NCBI GenBank assembly: GCA_003241695.1
Contig: QFPN01000004.1
Span: 1-64,000, forward strand
Source: Ancylobacter novellus
GTDB taxonomy: Bacteria > Pseudomonadota > Alphaproteobacteria > Rhizobiales > Methylopilaceae
DNA length: 64,000 nucleotides
Direction of reading: 5' to 3'
Each line of letters begins with the position of its first letter. Position 1 is the first letter of the stretch. A model generated the notes under the pieces. The model had not been told where the DNA came from. It saw nothing but the letters and a program-made list of their open reading frames with translations, and ran no database searches. This document shows, piece after piece, positions 43,174 through 51,841 of this stretch. The position numbers and the translations under genes are program-made.

Positions 43174-44148
43174 TCAGTCGGCGTAGACGCCGGCGGCTTT
43201 GATGACCGGCGCCCAGCGATCGATCTCGGAGGTCAGCTTCGTCTTCAGCGCCTCCCCGGTCGCGTCCGCCTCCGGCGACGGCGTGGTGCCGAGGTCGGCG
43301 AAGCGCTTCACGACGTTCGGATCCTTCAGCGCCTTCTGCAGCGCAGCCGTGAGCTTCTGCAGGATTTCGGGCGGCGTGCCCTTCGGCGCGTAGACCCCGT
43401 GCCAGATGCCGATCTCGAAGCCCGGCAGGCCGGCCTCGGTCGCGGTCGGCAGGTCGGGCAGCGCCGGCACGCGCTCCTTGGTGGTCGCGGCGTAGGCCTT
43501 GATCTTGCCGGACTTGATCTGGTTCGTGGTGTTGGTGGTCTGGTCGCAGGTGAGGTCGACCTGCTTGCCGACGAGGTCGGTCATCACCGGGCCGGTGCCC
43601 TTGTAGGGCACGGTGGTCAGCGGCGTTTCGATCTTCGACATCAGCAGCATGCCGCAGAGATGGCTCGCGGCGCCGACGCCGGCGTTGGCGTAGGTGACCT
43701 TGTCCTTGTTGGCCTTGAGGTAGTCGATCAGGCCCTTGAGATCGGCCGGCTCGAGGTCGGAGCGCGCGACGATCGTCATCGGAACCTCGGTGACGAGGCC
43801 GACATAGTCGAAGGCGTTCAGCGTGTCGTAGGGAAGCTTGCGGTAGAGCGTGGCGCTCGTCGACATGCCGATGTGGTGGAGCAGCAGCGTGTAGCCGTCC
43901 GGATCAGACTTGGCAACGCGGCCCGCGCCGAGCGTGCCGCCCGCGCCGCCGACGTTCTCGACCACGAGCTGCTGGCCGAGATCCTTGCCCATCGATTCCG
44001 CGACGAGGCGCGTGACCGTGTCGGTCGGGCCGCCCGCGGCGAACGGCACCACGACGGTGATGGGCCGGGACGGATAATCGGCCGCCGAAGCCGCTCCCAC
44101 CCCAAACGCCACGAACATGGCCGCGGCTGCGGCGAACGACTTCAGCAT
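43174..44148 (-). CDS. tctC: Tripartite tricarboxylate transporter substrate-binding protein TctC
   Basis: 324 aa. Signal peptide (M-L-K-S, Ala-rich core, A-S-A-A-D near residue 22), then the Bug/TctC fold: Y-P-S-R-P-I-T-V-V-V-P-F-A-A-G-G-P-T-D near 25, V-V-E-N-V-G-G-A-G-G-T-L-G near 62, Y-A-N-A-G-V-G-A-A-S-H-L near 147, Y-K-G-T-G-P-V near 175. Periplasmic receptor; substrate, probably a di- or tricarboxylate, cannot be assigned. Start ATG 44148; the upstream frame lacks a signal peptide. Confidence 0.94.
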   Translation of the reverse strand: MLKSFAAAAAMFVAFGVGAASAADYPSRPITVVVPFAAGGPTDTVTRLVAESMGKDLGQQLVVENVGGAGGTLGAGRVAKSDPDGYTLLLHHIGMSTSATLYRKLPYDTLNAFDYVGLVTEVPMTIVARSDLEPADLKGLIDYLKANKDKVTYANAGVGAASHLCGMLLMSKIETPLTTVPYKGTGPVMTDLVGKQVDLTCDQTTNTTNQIKSGKIKAYAATTKERVPALPDLPTATEAGLPGFEIGIWHGVYAPKGTPPEILQKLTAALQKALKDPNVVKRFADLGTTPSPEADATGEALKTKLTSEIDRWAPVIKAAGVYAD

Positions 44149-44366
44149 CTTGCGTTTCTCCCTGACGCCGGCCGGCGAGGCGGTGACCCGCATTATCCAA
44201 AAGCGGTATTGACTTTCCGCCGACCCGATTACAGCCACAGCTTGCCGCCATGTGCCTTTAGCCGCTTATGTTTCATCAATCGGCCAAGCGCAATGGTCGA
44301 TCGATGCAAAAGTTCGGCATACGAACAACTACTTATGCGGCCTCCGGGAGAGCCCCGCAAACTGCG

Positions 44367-44780
44367 TCAGCTCGCGAACACCTGGTCGAAGTCGCGAAAT
44401 CCCTTCACCTCGATCGGATTCCCGGACGGATCGAGGAAAAACATCGTCCGCTGCTCGCCCGGCTCGCCCTCGAAACGCACGACCGGCGGGATGTCGAAGC
44501 CGACGCCCTTCCCCTCGAGGCGCTTCGCGAGCGCGAACCAGTCGTCGAGCGGCAGCACGACGCCGAAATGCGGCATCATCACCATGTGATCGCCGACATG
44601 GCCCGTGCGGGTGACGGCGAAGGGCTCGCCGAGATGCAGCGAGATCTGGTGGCCGAAGAAGTCGAAGTCGACCCAGGTGTCGGTCGAGCGGCCTTCCTCG
44701 CAGCCCAGCACGTCGCCGTAGAAAGCGCGCGCGGCGTCGAGATCGGTGACGTGATAGGCGAGATGGAACAGCGATTTCAT
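44367..44780 (-). CDS. VOC family protein (glyoxalase/dioxygenase superfamily)
   Basis: 137 aa single-chain VOC fold of two beta-alpha-beta-beta-beta units: L-A-Y-H-V-T-D-L-D-A-A-R-A-F-Y near 7 and M-F-F-L-D-P-S-G-N-P-I-E-V-K near 112. The His near 10, the His near 54 and the Glu near 123 could bind a metal. Likely a lactoylglutathione-lyase-like or dioxygenase-type enzyme; substrate not seen. Confidence 0.85.
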   Translation of the reverse strand: MKSLFHLAYHVTDLDAARAFYGDVLGCEEGRSTDTWVDFDFFGHQISLHLGEPFAVTRTGHVGDHMVMMPHFGVVLPLDDWFALAKRLEGKGVGFDIPPVVRFEGEPGEQRTMFFLDPSGNPIEVKGFRDFDQVFAS

Positions 44781-44838
44781 GGCGGGGAGCCTCCTGACGG
44801 GACAGGGCCTCGCCCGGCGCGGCTCCTGCCGTCAAGCC

Positions 44839-45477
44839 CTACGGCGCCCGCCCGGCATTGCGCGCGCGCGCCTGCGCCACCGCGTCCTTGAAGCCCGCAT
44901 AGTCGAGCGAGGCCGCGACGCGCAACGGGCCGACGAGATAGACCGGCGTGCCCTGGAACAGCATGCCGCGCGCCTGCGCGTCGTTGCGCTTCAGAAGCGC
45001 GACGATCTCCTTTTCGTGCGAGGCGGCGTCGGCCTTGAGCCGCGCCATGTCGACGCCGGCCGCCGCGACCGCGGCCTCCATCTTCTCGGGCTGGACGCCG
45101 CCGCCCTTCAGCGCCATCAGCGCGCGGTGCGCCGCCTCGTAGCGACCCTGATACTTCGCCGCGAGCGCGAGCTTCGCGCCGTAGACCGAGCTTTCGGCGA
45201 GGATCGGCCAGTCCTTGTAGACGAGGCGGATCTTGCCGTCGTCCTTCACCACCCGGTCGAGCGCGGGCGCGGATTTCTTGCAGAAGCCGCAGTTGTAGTC
45301 GACGAAGGCCACGATCGTGACGTCGCCGTCGGCCGCCCCGCCGACCGGCGCCGCCGGATCCGCGACGATCATCTCCCGCGACAGGTCGGAAGGCGGCGCC
45401 GCGAGCGCCGGCGCGCCGAGCGAGAACGCCGCGATCGCCAGTCCCGCGGCCCGCGCCGCGCGCATGAGCGTCGACAT
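44839..45477 (-). CDS. DsbA family periplasmic thiol-disulfide oxidoreductase
   Basis: 212 aa. Signal peptide to A-L-A-A near residue 27. Thioredoxin-fold active site C-G-F-C (Cys63, Cys66) in F-V-D-Y-N-C-G-F-C-K-K, with the helical insertion (~75-165) and cis-Pro in G-T-P-V near 175. The G-F-C dipeptide differs from the C-P-H-C of DsbA, closer to DsbG/ScsC-like proteins. It may oxidise or isomerise periplasmic disulfides. No DsbB neighbour. Convergent VOC gene, divergent from cbpA. Confidence 0.9.
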   Translation of the reverse strand: MSTLMRAARAAGLAIAAFSLGAPALAAPPSDLSREMIVADPAAPVGGAADGDVTIVAFVDYNCGFCKKSAPALDRVVKDDGKIRLVYKDWPILAESSVYGAKLALAAKYQGRYEAAHRALMALKGGGVQPEKMEAAVAAAGVDMARLKADAASHEKEIVALLKRNDAQARGMLFQGTPVYLVGPLRVAASLDYAGFKDAVAQARARNAGRAP

Positions 45478-45639
45478 GTTCCTGCCCTCTATCTTCTGAT
45501 CTTCCAGCGCCGACCGCCGGCGCCGCGGGACCATAGCCCGCGCCGCGCCGTTCCGGCTTGATTTTTCGCCCGGCGGACCATGTGCTTCCGCATCCGCGCC
45601 GCGAGGCGTTTTTGAGACCATCGCTCCGGGACCCCCTTC

Positions 45640-46572
45640 GTGCCGCAGGACCCCTACGAGACGCTCGGCGTCCCCCGCTCCGCGACGCAGGACGACATCC
45701 GCAAGGCGTTCCGCGCGCTCGCCAAGAAACACCATCCCGACCTCAATCCGGGCGATTCGGCCGCGGAAGAGAAGTTCAAGGCGGCCTCGGCGGCCAACGA
45801 GCTGCTGTCCGATCCGGAAACGCGCGCGCGCTTCGACCGCGGCGAGATCGACGCCTCGGGACAGGAGCGCGCCCCGCCCGGCGGCTACCGCACGCACGCC
45901 GAGGGAAGCGCCGGCCGGCGCTACGCCCGCGGCGGCGGCCCGGACGGCGAGGCCTGGAGCGAGGACGACCTCCAGGACATCTTCGGCTCGATGTTCGGCG
46001 AAGGCCGCCGCGCGCGCTCCGAGTTCAAGGCGCGCGGGCAGGACGACCAGTATTCGCTGACCGTCTCGTTCCTCGACGCGGTGAACGGCGCGACGCGCCG
46101 CATCACCCTGCCGGACGGCGGCACGCTCGACGTCCGCATCCCGGTCGGGACCGAGGACGGCCGGACGCTCAGGCTGCGCGGCAAGGGCGGCGAAGGCTGG
46201 AACGGCGGCCCGCCCGGCGACGCGCTGATCACCATCTCGGTCGAGCCGCACCCGACCTTCACGCGCGACGGCCGCGACATCCGCATGGAGCTGCCGGTCG
46301 GAATCAGGGACGCCGTTCTCGGCGGCCGCGTCGAGGCGCCGACGCCGGGCGGGACGGTGCGCCTCCGCGTCCCGCCGGCCTCGGACGGCGGAACGGAGCT
46401 CAGGCTGAAGGGGCGCGGCGTCCCGGCCCATGGCGACGTCCCCGCCGGCGACCTCTACGTCACGCTGCGGATCCGGATCGGAAAGCCCGACGCCGCGCTC
46501 GAGCAGTTTCTCCGCGGATGGGAGCCCGGAAAATCCTCGACTGCTGAAGCGGATGCGGGAGAAGGCTCATGA
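45640..46572 (+). CDS. cbpA: J-domain co-chaperone CbpA (DnaJ C-terminal domain)
   Basis: 310 aa, GTG start. J domain 1-70 with the H-P-D triad at 32-34 (K-K-H-H-P-D-L-N) that stimulates DnaK, a short Gly-rich linker, then the two DnaJ C-terminal beta domains from ~135 (R-G-Q-D-D-Q-Y-S-L-T-V-S near 130; L-P-V-G-I-R-D-A-V-L-G-G near 215; L-R-L-K-G-R-G-V-P near 250). No zinc-finger repeats, so CbpA rather than DnaJ. The 4-nt overlap with cbpM supports it. Confidence 0.93.
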   Translation: MPQDPYETLGVPRSATQDDIRKAFRALAKKHHPDLNPGDSAAEEKFKAASAANELLSDPETRARFDRGEIDASGQERAPPGGYRTHAEGSAGRRYARGGGPDGEAWSEDDLQDIFGSMFGEGRRARSEFKARGQDDQYSLTVSFLDAVNGATRRITLPDGGTLDVRIPVGTEDGRTLRLRGKGGEGWNGGPPGDALITISVEPHPTFTRDGRDIRMELPVGIRDAVLGGRVEAPTPGGTVRLRVPPASDGGTELRLKGRGVPAHGDVPAGDLYVTLRIRIGKPDAALEQFLRGWEPGKSSTAEADAGEGS

Positions 46573-46895
46573 TCAGGATCGAGACGCTGGTCGCCCGCTT
46601 CCCCGCGCTCGAGCGCGGCGACCTCGAACGCTGGATCCGGATGGACTGGATCCGCGCCGATCGCGACGCCGAGACCTACGTGTTCCGCGAGATCGACGTC
46701 GCGCGCGTCGAGCTGATCCTGCGGCTGCGCGACGAGATGGACGTCAACGAAGACGCGCTGCCGGTGGTGCTGTCGCTGCTCGACCAGCTGTTCGACGCCC
46801 GCCGCCGCATGCGCGACCTTCACGACGCCCTCGCGCAGGTCGCGCCGGAAGACGTTCGACGCGACCTCGCCGACCGGCTGAGGCGCGGCCCCTGA
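46569..46895 (+). CDS. cbpM: Chaperone modulator CbpM
   Basis: 108 aa, mostly helical. L-E-R-W-I-R-M-D-W-I near 18, F-R-E-I-D-V-A-R-V-E-L-I near 39 and L-R-D-E-M-D-V-N-E-D-A-L near 54 fit the CbpM/MerR-like modulator that binds the J domain of CbpA and inhibits it. Overlaps cbpA by 4 nt (ATGA). Confidence 0.9.
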   Translation: MIRIETLVARFPALERGDLERWIRMDWIRADRDAETYVFREIDVARVELILRLRDEMDVNEDALPVVLSLLDQLFDARRRMRDLHDALAQVAPEDVRRDLADRLRRGP

Positions 46896-46907
46896 ACGCC
46901 GGCGCGG

Positions 46908-47477
46908 TCAGCCCTCGCCATCCGCCTGCTCGTCGATCTCGCGCTGTCGGCACAGCCGTTCGAGCCGTTCGGAGAGCGCGTCGCGCATCGCGTCGACGTC
47001 GTCCTCGTTCCATGGGCCGCGCTGCGCGGACCGTTCGGCCGCTTCCGCCGCCTTCGCCTCGCGGTCGAAGCGCCGCATCTCCCGCAAGGTCTTCATCAGG
47101 CTCGCCAGCAGCTCGGCGGAACGGCGCGCCTCCGCCTTGCCCTCCGGGCCGCGCGTGTGGACGAGCGAGATCTCGACGGCGGCGATCTCCTTCTCGATCC
47201 GCCGGACCAGCCGCGCGGCGAGCAGCTCCATCGGCCGTTTCGACACCGGCCTGCGCCATCCTTCGCGCCGCGCCGCGCGGTAGAGGAACGAGGGGTGCAG
47301 CCCGGTCCTCCGGCCGATCTCGGCGAGCGCGACGTCGGTGCGCTCATAGAGATCCCGCGCCTCCCCGAGGGTGACGGGGTCGACGTAGTCCGGTTGGTGC
47401 GAAGGATGGCGCGACGTCGGATGCACGCCGCGCCTCCCGGTCCGGATCCGGACGGCGGATGTTGCGGCGTCGGACAT
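46908..47477 (-). CDS. Hypothetical protein with an HTH motif
   Basis: 189 aa. Residues ~36-72 form a helix-turn-helix (L-G-E-A-R-D-L-Y-E-R-T, A-L-A-E-I-G-R-R-T-G-L-H-P-S-F-L-Y-R-A-A-R-R-E-G-W) like the N-terminal HTH of small terminase or recombinase-type proteins, but also of many small transcription factors. The remainder is Ala/Arg/Glu-rich coiled coil. I recognise no family with confidence; no phage genes surround it. Convergent with cbpM. Confidence 0.65.
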   Translation of the reverse strand: MSDAATSAVRIRTGRRGVHPTSRHPSHQPDYVDPVTLGEARDLYERTDVALAEIGRRTGLHPSFLYRAARREGWRRPVSKRPMELLAARLVRRIEKEIAAVEISLVHTRGPEGKAEARRSAELLASLMKTLREMRRFDREAKAAEAAERSAQRGPWNEDDVDAMRDALSERLERLCRQREIDEQADGEG

Positions 47478-47689
47478 GCGGCGAGGCTCCGGGCGCGCAG
47501 ACGCATGGGCCGTGGAAGGCCCGACCGGCGCGCCATGGGAAGGATGCCGAAAAATCTACCTGCGGGGCGCGCCGTCGTCAAGGAATATTATCCTTTATTG
47601 CAGCGCGATAACCTCGACGTTACCGTTCCCGGCCCGCCGCATGTTCGGCGGGCGTCGTCGGCCGCCTGAATGGATCGGAGCAGCGCCTC

Positions 47690-48580
47690 ATGATGGAACA
47701 CGCCGCTCCGGACGCGTTCGCAGACCGTCTCGAAACCCGCGCGCCCGAGCGCGAGCGGGCGCTCTACGCCACGCAGGCGCTCGAGGGGCTCAACAAGCGC
47801 GTCGCCTGGAGCGTCCGCCCGCGGGACGCGCGCCACGACACGCTCGTCGTCGTTCTTTCGAGCAAGAGCCGGTTCGAACTCGGCGGCGTTCCGATGGCCG
47901 GCCATGCCGTGCTCGACGTCGCGGACCGCCTTCTCGCCTATTACGTCGCCTTCGCGGACCCGATGATCGCCGCCATTCATGGCTTCATCCGGGACAACGG
48001 CTTCCGATCGGTCTGTTTTCTGGGCGCGAGCAAGGGCGCGTTCGGAGCGTTGATGACGTCGCGCGAGATTGCGGCGCTGTCGCCCGACGTCACGGTGTCC
48101 GCCCTCGCGTTCAGCCCGCAGGTGACGCTGTGGCCGGCGAACCCCCACATCAAATATCCGACCTACCGATCCCTCCTCGGCAAGGCGGAGGAAAACCGGC
48201 GCATCCTGCGCTCCCTGAAAACGCATGGCGATCAATCGCGGCCCGTCGAGGCGCCGAATCTGCGCCGCGTCGTCTTCCATTCCGTGGGGAACAAGACGGA
48301 CGCGCGGGAGGTCGGGCGCCTCTCGGGCGACAACCTCGTCGTCGAGACGCTGCCGTCATCGACCCATTCGACGATCCTTCCCTTCCTGTGCTCGGGGATG
48401 GACCGGCAGGGAATTCAGAGGGTCATGGACGCGCTCACCCGCAAGGCCGCGACCGACGCCGATCTGGCGCTGGATTTCGGCGCGCAGGCGCATCCCGTCG
48501 TCGAGGAGATTTTGTCCATGGCCCCCCGCCCGACGCTCGACGCGCTGGTCAACTGGACGATGAACTGGCGGGACGCCTGA
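47690..48580 (+). CDS. Alpha/beta-hydrolase-like protein of unknown function
   Basis: 296 aa, soluble. S-V-C-F-L-G-A-S-K-G-A-F-G-A near residue 107 contains a G-x-S-x-G nucleophile elbow (Ser114), and earlier D-T-L-V-V-V-L-S-S-K-S-R-F looks like the start of the hydrolase beta sheet; H-S-T near 223 (S-S-T-H-S-T-I) could carry the catalytic His. Overall it resembles the group of uncharacterised hydrolases that sometimes accompany capsule or glycosyltransferase genes, but no such genes are near. Function unknown. Confidence 0.6.
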   Translation: MMEHAAPDAFADRLETRAPERERALYATQALEGLNKRVAWSVRPRDARHDTLVVVLSSKSRFELGGVPMAGHAVLDVADRLLAYYVAFADPMIAAIHGFIRDNGFRSVCFLGASKGAFGALMTSREIAALSPDVTVSALAFSPQVTLWPANPHIKYPTYRSLLGKAEENRRILRSLKTHGDQSRPVEAPNLRRVVFHSVGNKTDAREVGRLSGDNLVVETLPSSTHSTILPFLCSGMDRQGIQRVMDALTRKAATDADLALDFGAQAHPVVEEILSMAPRPTLDALVNWTMNWRDA

Positions 48581-48772
48581 CGGGGCGCCGGGAAGCGCCA
48601 GCAGCAGGGCGCGAGGAGCGCTCCCGCCCGTGCGACGCCCGCCTCGACTTCAATCGCACGGGGACGCCGAACGCCCGGCGGGGAACTGTTCCGCATACTG
48701 GTCGTGCTCGTCGTCCAGATATCGGCCTGCCGCCAGTGAGCGCCCGCCAACGTCGCGGGCGCCTGAGCGCGA

Positions 48773-49009
48773 TCAGCGGCTGCGCGCAGCCTTCTTGGGG
48801 CCGGGGATCAGCCCTTCGCGCTGGGCCGCCTTGCGGGCCAGCTTGCGGGCGCGGCGGACGGCCTGCGCCTTTTCGCGGTTGCGCCGTTCGGACGGCTTTT
48901 CATAGGCCTTCCGCTCCCGCATCTCGCGAAAGACGCCTTCCTTCTGCATCTTGCGCTTCAGCGCCTTGAGAGCCTGATCAATATTGTTGTCTCTGACGAC
49001 GACCAGCAA
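48773..49009 (-). CDS. rpsU: 30S ribosomal protein S21
   Basis: 78 aa. L-V-V-V-R-D-N-N-I-D-Q-A-L-K-A-L-K at the start and K-A-Y-E-K-P-S-E-R-R-N-R-E-K near 33 are diagnostic. S21 sits near the anti-Shine-Dalgarno end of 16S rRNA and is needed for initiation. Start is TTG at 49009, with GGAG 6 nt upstream; the frame is open further upstream but that part is unconserved. The basic C-terminal extension is the usual alphaproteobacterial form. Confidence 0.93.
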   Translation of the reverse strand: MLVVVRDNNIDQALKALKRKMQKEGVFREMRERKAYEKPSERRNREKAQAVRRARKLARKAAQREGLIPGPKKAARSR

Positions 49010-49292
49010 TGATGTCTCCTTCAGCTTTTGATTGAAACGACTTCGAGTTCGTTCTCTTTGAAAGGCTTCGTCGCGCCCGGCTTGTTCCGGGCGTCCATGG
49101 GTCCGACGCGCCGCGTTTCCTCGTCCGGCATCGATCCCGCCGGACAAGCCGGGGAATGACGGTCCAGCCTGATCGGGCGATCGTCCGGCGACGACCGGGC
49201 CGATCATATAGGGCGCGGGCCGTGCGGGCCGCTTCGGCTCACGCTCGCGTCCGGCGCGAGCCCTTCTCCGCGGCGGGAACGCCGGCGAAGCG

Positions 49293-49556
49293 TCAGGATG
49301 CGGCCTTCCGGGCGGCTGGCTTCTTGGCGGCGGCTTTCCTGGCCGCGGGCTTTGCGGACGACGCCCTTTCGGGCGCGGCCTTCGGAGGCTGCGCCGCGAC
49401 CTCCGCTTCTTTCGCGAGGCGAAGCGCCTTCAGTCGCGCTGTCTTGGCGTCACGCGCGGCGACCTCCTGCCGGATGATCTCGCGCGCCGCCCGCGTGGTG
49501 GCGTCGCCCTTGTCGGCGGCCCGCGAAGGGCCCTTAGCGACGTTGACCTTGTCCAT
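49293..49556 (-). CDS. Small basic protein downstream of cspA
   Basis: 87 aa, Ala/Lys/Arg-rich. N-terminal M-D-K-V-N-V-A-K-G-P-S and A-A-R-E-I-I-R-Q-E-V-A-A-R-D-A-K-T-A-R-L-K-A-L-R-L-A-K-E-A are recognisable in proteins encoded beside cold-shock genes in Hyphomicrobiales; the C-terminus is a P-A-A-R-K-A-A-style repeat like a histone H1 tail. Function unknown; possibly nucleic-acid binding. It starts 75 nt after the cspA stop with the terminator between. Confidence 0.7.
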   Translation of the reverse strand: MDKVNVAKGPSRAADKGDATTRAAREIIRQEVAARDAKTARLKALRLAKEAEVAAQPPKAAPERASSAKPAARKAAAKKPAARKAAS

Positions 49557-49568
49557 GCGACCGCCTCC

Positions 49569-49599
49569 AAAAAGCAAAGGGCCGGGTTGGACCCGGCCC
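49569..49599 (-). terminator. Terminator after cspA
   Basis: GGGCCGGGT / ACCCGGCCC perfect 9-bp stem, 3-nt loop, then a T-rich stretch on the minus strand. Confidence 0.83.
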
Positions 49600-49630
49600 C
49601 CGATCCGTAAATCGATGACGTCTCGAGACG

Positions 49631-49840
49631 TCAGACGGGCTGGAGCTGCTCCGCCGCGCTCTTGCCCGAGCGCTTGTCCTGCACGATCTCGAACGAGACC
49701 TTCTGGCCCTCGACCAGCGTGTGCATGCCCGACCGCTCCACGGCGGACACATGGACGAAGACGTCTCCGCCGCCGGTCTCCGGCGCGATGAAGCCATAAC
49801 CCTTCTGAACGTTGAAAAACTTTACGGTACCAACCGGCAT
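49631..49840 (-). CDS. cspA: Cold-shock protein (CspA family)
   Basis: 69 aa CSD protein. RNP1 K-G-Y-G-F-I and RNP2 V-F-V-H-V-S are both present; G-T-V-K-F-F-N-V-Q-K opens the barrel. Binds single-stranded nucleic acid and melts mRNA structure. Start at M-P-V-G. The upstream 5' region (to ~50000) is comparatively AT-rich and could form a long cold-shock leader. Followed by a strong terminator, then a small basic protein. Confidence 0.93.
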   Translation of the reverse strand: MPVGTVKFFNVQKGYGFIAPETGGGDVFVHVSAVERSGMHTLVEGQKVSFEIVQDKRSGKSAAEQLQPV

Positions 49841-50242
49841 GACGACCCCCTTCGATCGACGCAAGATTTAGCGGCCGCACAATTCATGCGACCGCCCTAT
49901 TCATCGACATTGAAAGGAAATCGCTACACCCGTCGTTCGAGCGCAAAGATCAGCAAGCAAAATCGATGTCGGACAGTTAAGGGATCTCTGCCATTTTTGC
50001 AAGCCGGCGACGGGATCGGGCGCCGGCTTCTGCCAATTCGGGCGGGTGTCTTTCTTCGCGTCCGCAAGGATTTTTCACGCGAGTTCGAAGCGGTCGACGA
50101 CTTCGGCGGACGAGGCGTGATGATCGCGCGATCGGCCCGCCCGGCAAAAGCTGCCGGCCTCTTAACGCCTCGTTAACCACGCGGGCGCGACCTTTCGGGC
50201 AACGGTTCCTTAACCCTCCCCCGAGTCGCCCGGAAGCCCGAC
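49841..50242. other. 402-nt divergent promoter region between cspA and minC
   Basis: No gene supported. The cspA side (to ~50000) is AT-richer and should hold the cspA promoter and leader. The minC side has the CtrA box at 50162-50176 and a further TTAA at ~50210. An open frame at 49977-50258 on the minus strand has no homology and is not called. Confidence 0.6.
50162..50176 (+). promoter_or_regulatory. CtrA-binding site upstream of minCDE
   Basis: TTAACGCCTCGTTAA is a perfect TTAA-N7-TTAA, the CtrA consensus, and is followed by CC. It lies 67 nt before the minC start codon, in the right place for control by the cell-cycle regulator. Established knowledge: CtrA binds this motif in Caulobacter and Sinorhizobium, and CtrA control of minCDE has been reported in S. 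meliloti. Confidence 0.75.
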
Positions 50243-50989
50243 GTGTCGCCAGCCGCACTCCAGATCGTTCCCAAGGACTCCCCGGAAGACGCCCGGAATG
50301 GCGCTGAGGACGGCGCCCCCGCCAAGCGCAAGCCCATCCGCTTCGGCGGCCGCTCCTTCATGGCGCTGGTGCTTTCGCCGGAGCAGCCGGTCGCTGAATG
50401 GCTCACCGAGCTCGACGAACTTACGGCGCGCTCGCCCGGTTTCTTCGGCGGGCGGCCCGTGGTGCTCGACGTGTCCAACCTGCGGCTGTCGCCCCGCACG
50501 CTCGCCGCCTTCCTCGGCGACCTCGAACAGCGCAACGTCAAGCTGATCGGCGTCGAGGGCTGCGATCCGAAGTTCCTCGACGGCCCGAACGCCCGCCTCG
50601 CAATGCCGATCGGCGGCCGAGCGGCCGGGGACATCTCGGCCCCCGAGGAGAAGGGGCGGCCCGCGACCTCGCTCGTGATCGACCACCCGGTCCGCTCCGG
50701 CCAGTCGATCGCCTTCCAGGGCGACGTGACGATCTGCGGCTCCGTCGCCTCGGGAGCCGAGATCGTGGCTTCGGGCTCGATCCACGTCTACGGCGCCCTG
50801 CGCGGCCGGGCGATCGCAGGCTCGAACGGCGATCCGCGGGCGCGGATCTTCTGCCGCCGGCTCGACGCGGAGCTGCTCGCGATCGACGGCGTCTACATGA
50901 CCACCGACGAGCTCGACCGGTCGCTGCGCGGCAAGGCCGCCCGCGCCTGGATCGAGCACGAGACGCTGCGGGTCGCGGCGCTCGACTGA
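50243..50989 (+). CDS. minC: Septum-site determining protein MinC
   Basis: 248 aa, GTG start. N-terminal domain (33-115, F-G-G-R-S-F-M-A-L-V-L near 35, L-D-V-S-N-L near 75) that antagonises FtsZ, then the beta-helix MinD-binding domain (H-P-V-R-S-G-Q-S-I near 147, G-D-V-T-I-C-G-S-V-A-S-G-A-E-I-V near 159, G-S-I-H-V-Y-G-A-L-R-G-R near 177), the classic MinC signature. First gene of minCDE, under the CtrA box. Spacer to minD is 36 nt. Confidence 0.95.
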   Translation: MSPAALQIVPKDSPEDARNGAEDGAPAKRKPIRFGGRSFMALVLSPEQPVAEWLTELDELTARSPGFFGGRPVVLDVSNLRLSPRTLAAFLGDLEQRNVKLIGVEGCDPKFLDGPNARLAMPIGGRAAGDISAPEEKGRPATSLVIDHPVRSGQSIAFQGDVTICGSVASGAEIVASGSIHVYGALRGRAIAGSNGDPRARIFCRRLDAELLAIDGVYMTTDELDRSLRGKAARAWIEHETLRVAALD

Positions 50990-51025
50990 CCTTCGTGACG
51001 ACCGGACATTTGGGAGACTGCAAAC

Positions 51026-51841
51026 ATGGCTGAGGTTCTTGTCGTCACGTCGGGCAAGGGGGGCGTCGGGAAGACGACCTCGACCGCAGCCCTTGGCGCG
51101 GCGCTCGCCCAGACGGGCCAGAGCGTGGTGGTGGTCGACTTCGACGTCGGGCTGCGCAACCTCGACCTCGTGATGGGCGCCGAGCGCCGGGTCGTCTACG
51201 ACCTGATCAACGTGGTCCAGGGCGACGCCAACCTCAACCAGGCGCTGATCCGCGACAAGCGCATCGACACGCTGTCGCTGCTGCCCGCGAGCCAGACCCG
51301 CGACAAGGACGCGCTGACCGCCGAGGGCGTCGAACGCGTCATCAACGAGCTCAAGGGCCGCTTCGACTGGATCATCTGCGACAGCCCCGCCGGCATCGAG
51401 CGCGGCGCCTATTTCGCGATGCGCCACGCCGACCTTGCGGTGATCGTCACCAACCCGGAAGTGTCGTCGGTGCGCGACAGCGACCGCATCATCGGCCTGC
51501 TCGACTCGAAGACCGAGAAGGCCGAGCGCGGCGAGACCATCGAGAAGCTGCTCCTGCTCACCCGCTACGACCCGATCCGGGCCGAGCGCGGCGACATGCT
51601 GAAGGTCGACGACGTGCTGGAGATTCTGTCGATCTCCCTGCTCGGCATCATCCCGGAGAGCCCGGAAGTGCTGAAGGCGTCCAACCTCGGTTCGCCGGTG
51701 ACGCTGTCCAATCCGATCTCGGCGCCGGCGCGGGCCTATCTCGACGCGGCCCGCAGACTGCGCGGCGAAACCATCCAGATGACGGTGCCGAGCGAGCGCA
51801 AGGGATTCTTCGGCTCGCTGTTCGGCAGGAGGGCGGCATGA
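51026..51841 (+). CDS. minD: Septum-site determining ATPase MinD
   Basis: 271 aa. Deviant Walker A G-K-G-G-V-G-K-T at 10-17, A2 motif V-V-D-F-D-V-G-L-R-N-L near 36, then a C-terminal amphipathic helix ending (K-G-F-F-G-S-L-F-G-R-R) that anchors ATP-bound MinD to the membrane. Recruits MinC; oscillation is driven by MinE. Its stop overlaps the minE start by 4 nt. Confidence 0.97.
   Translation: MAEVLVVTSGKGGVGKTTSTAALGAALAQTGQSVVVVDFDVGLRNLDLVMGAERRVVYDLINVVQGDANLNQALIRDKRIDTLSLLPASQTRDKDALTAEGVERVINELKGRFDWIICDSPAGIERGAYFAMRHADLAVIVTNPEVSSVRDSDRIIGLLDSKTEKAERGETIEKLLLLTRYDPIRAERGDMLKVDDVLEILSISLLGIIPESPEVLKASNLGSPVTLSNPISAPARAYLDAARRLRGETIQMTVPSERKGFFGSLFGRRAA

Noticed and set aside
46908..47477. 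HTH protein as a phage terminase small subunit.
   Set aside because: No phage genes, terminase large subunit or att sites nearby; the HTH resemblance is too general.
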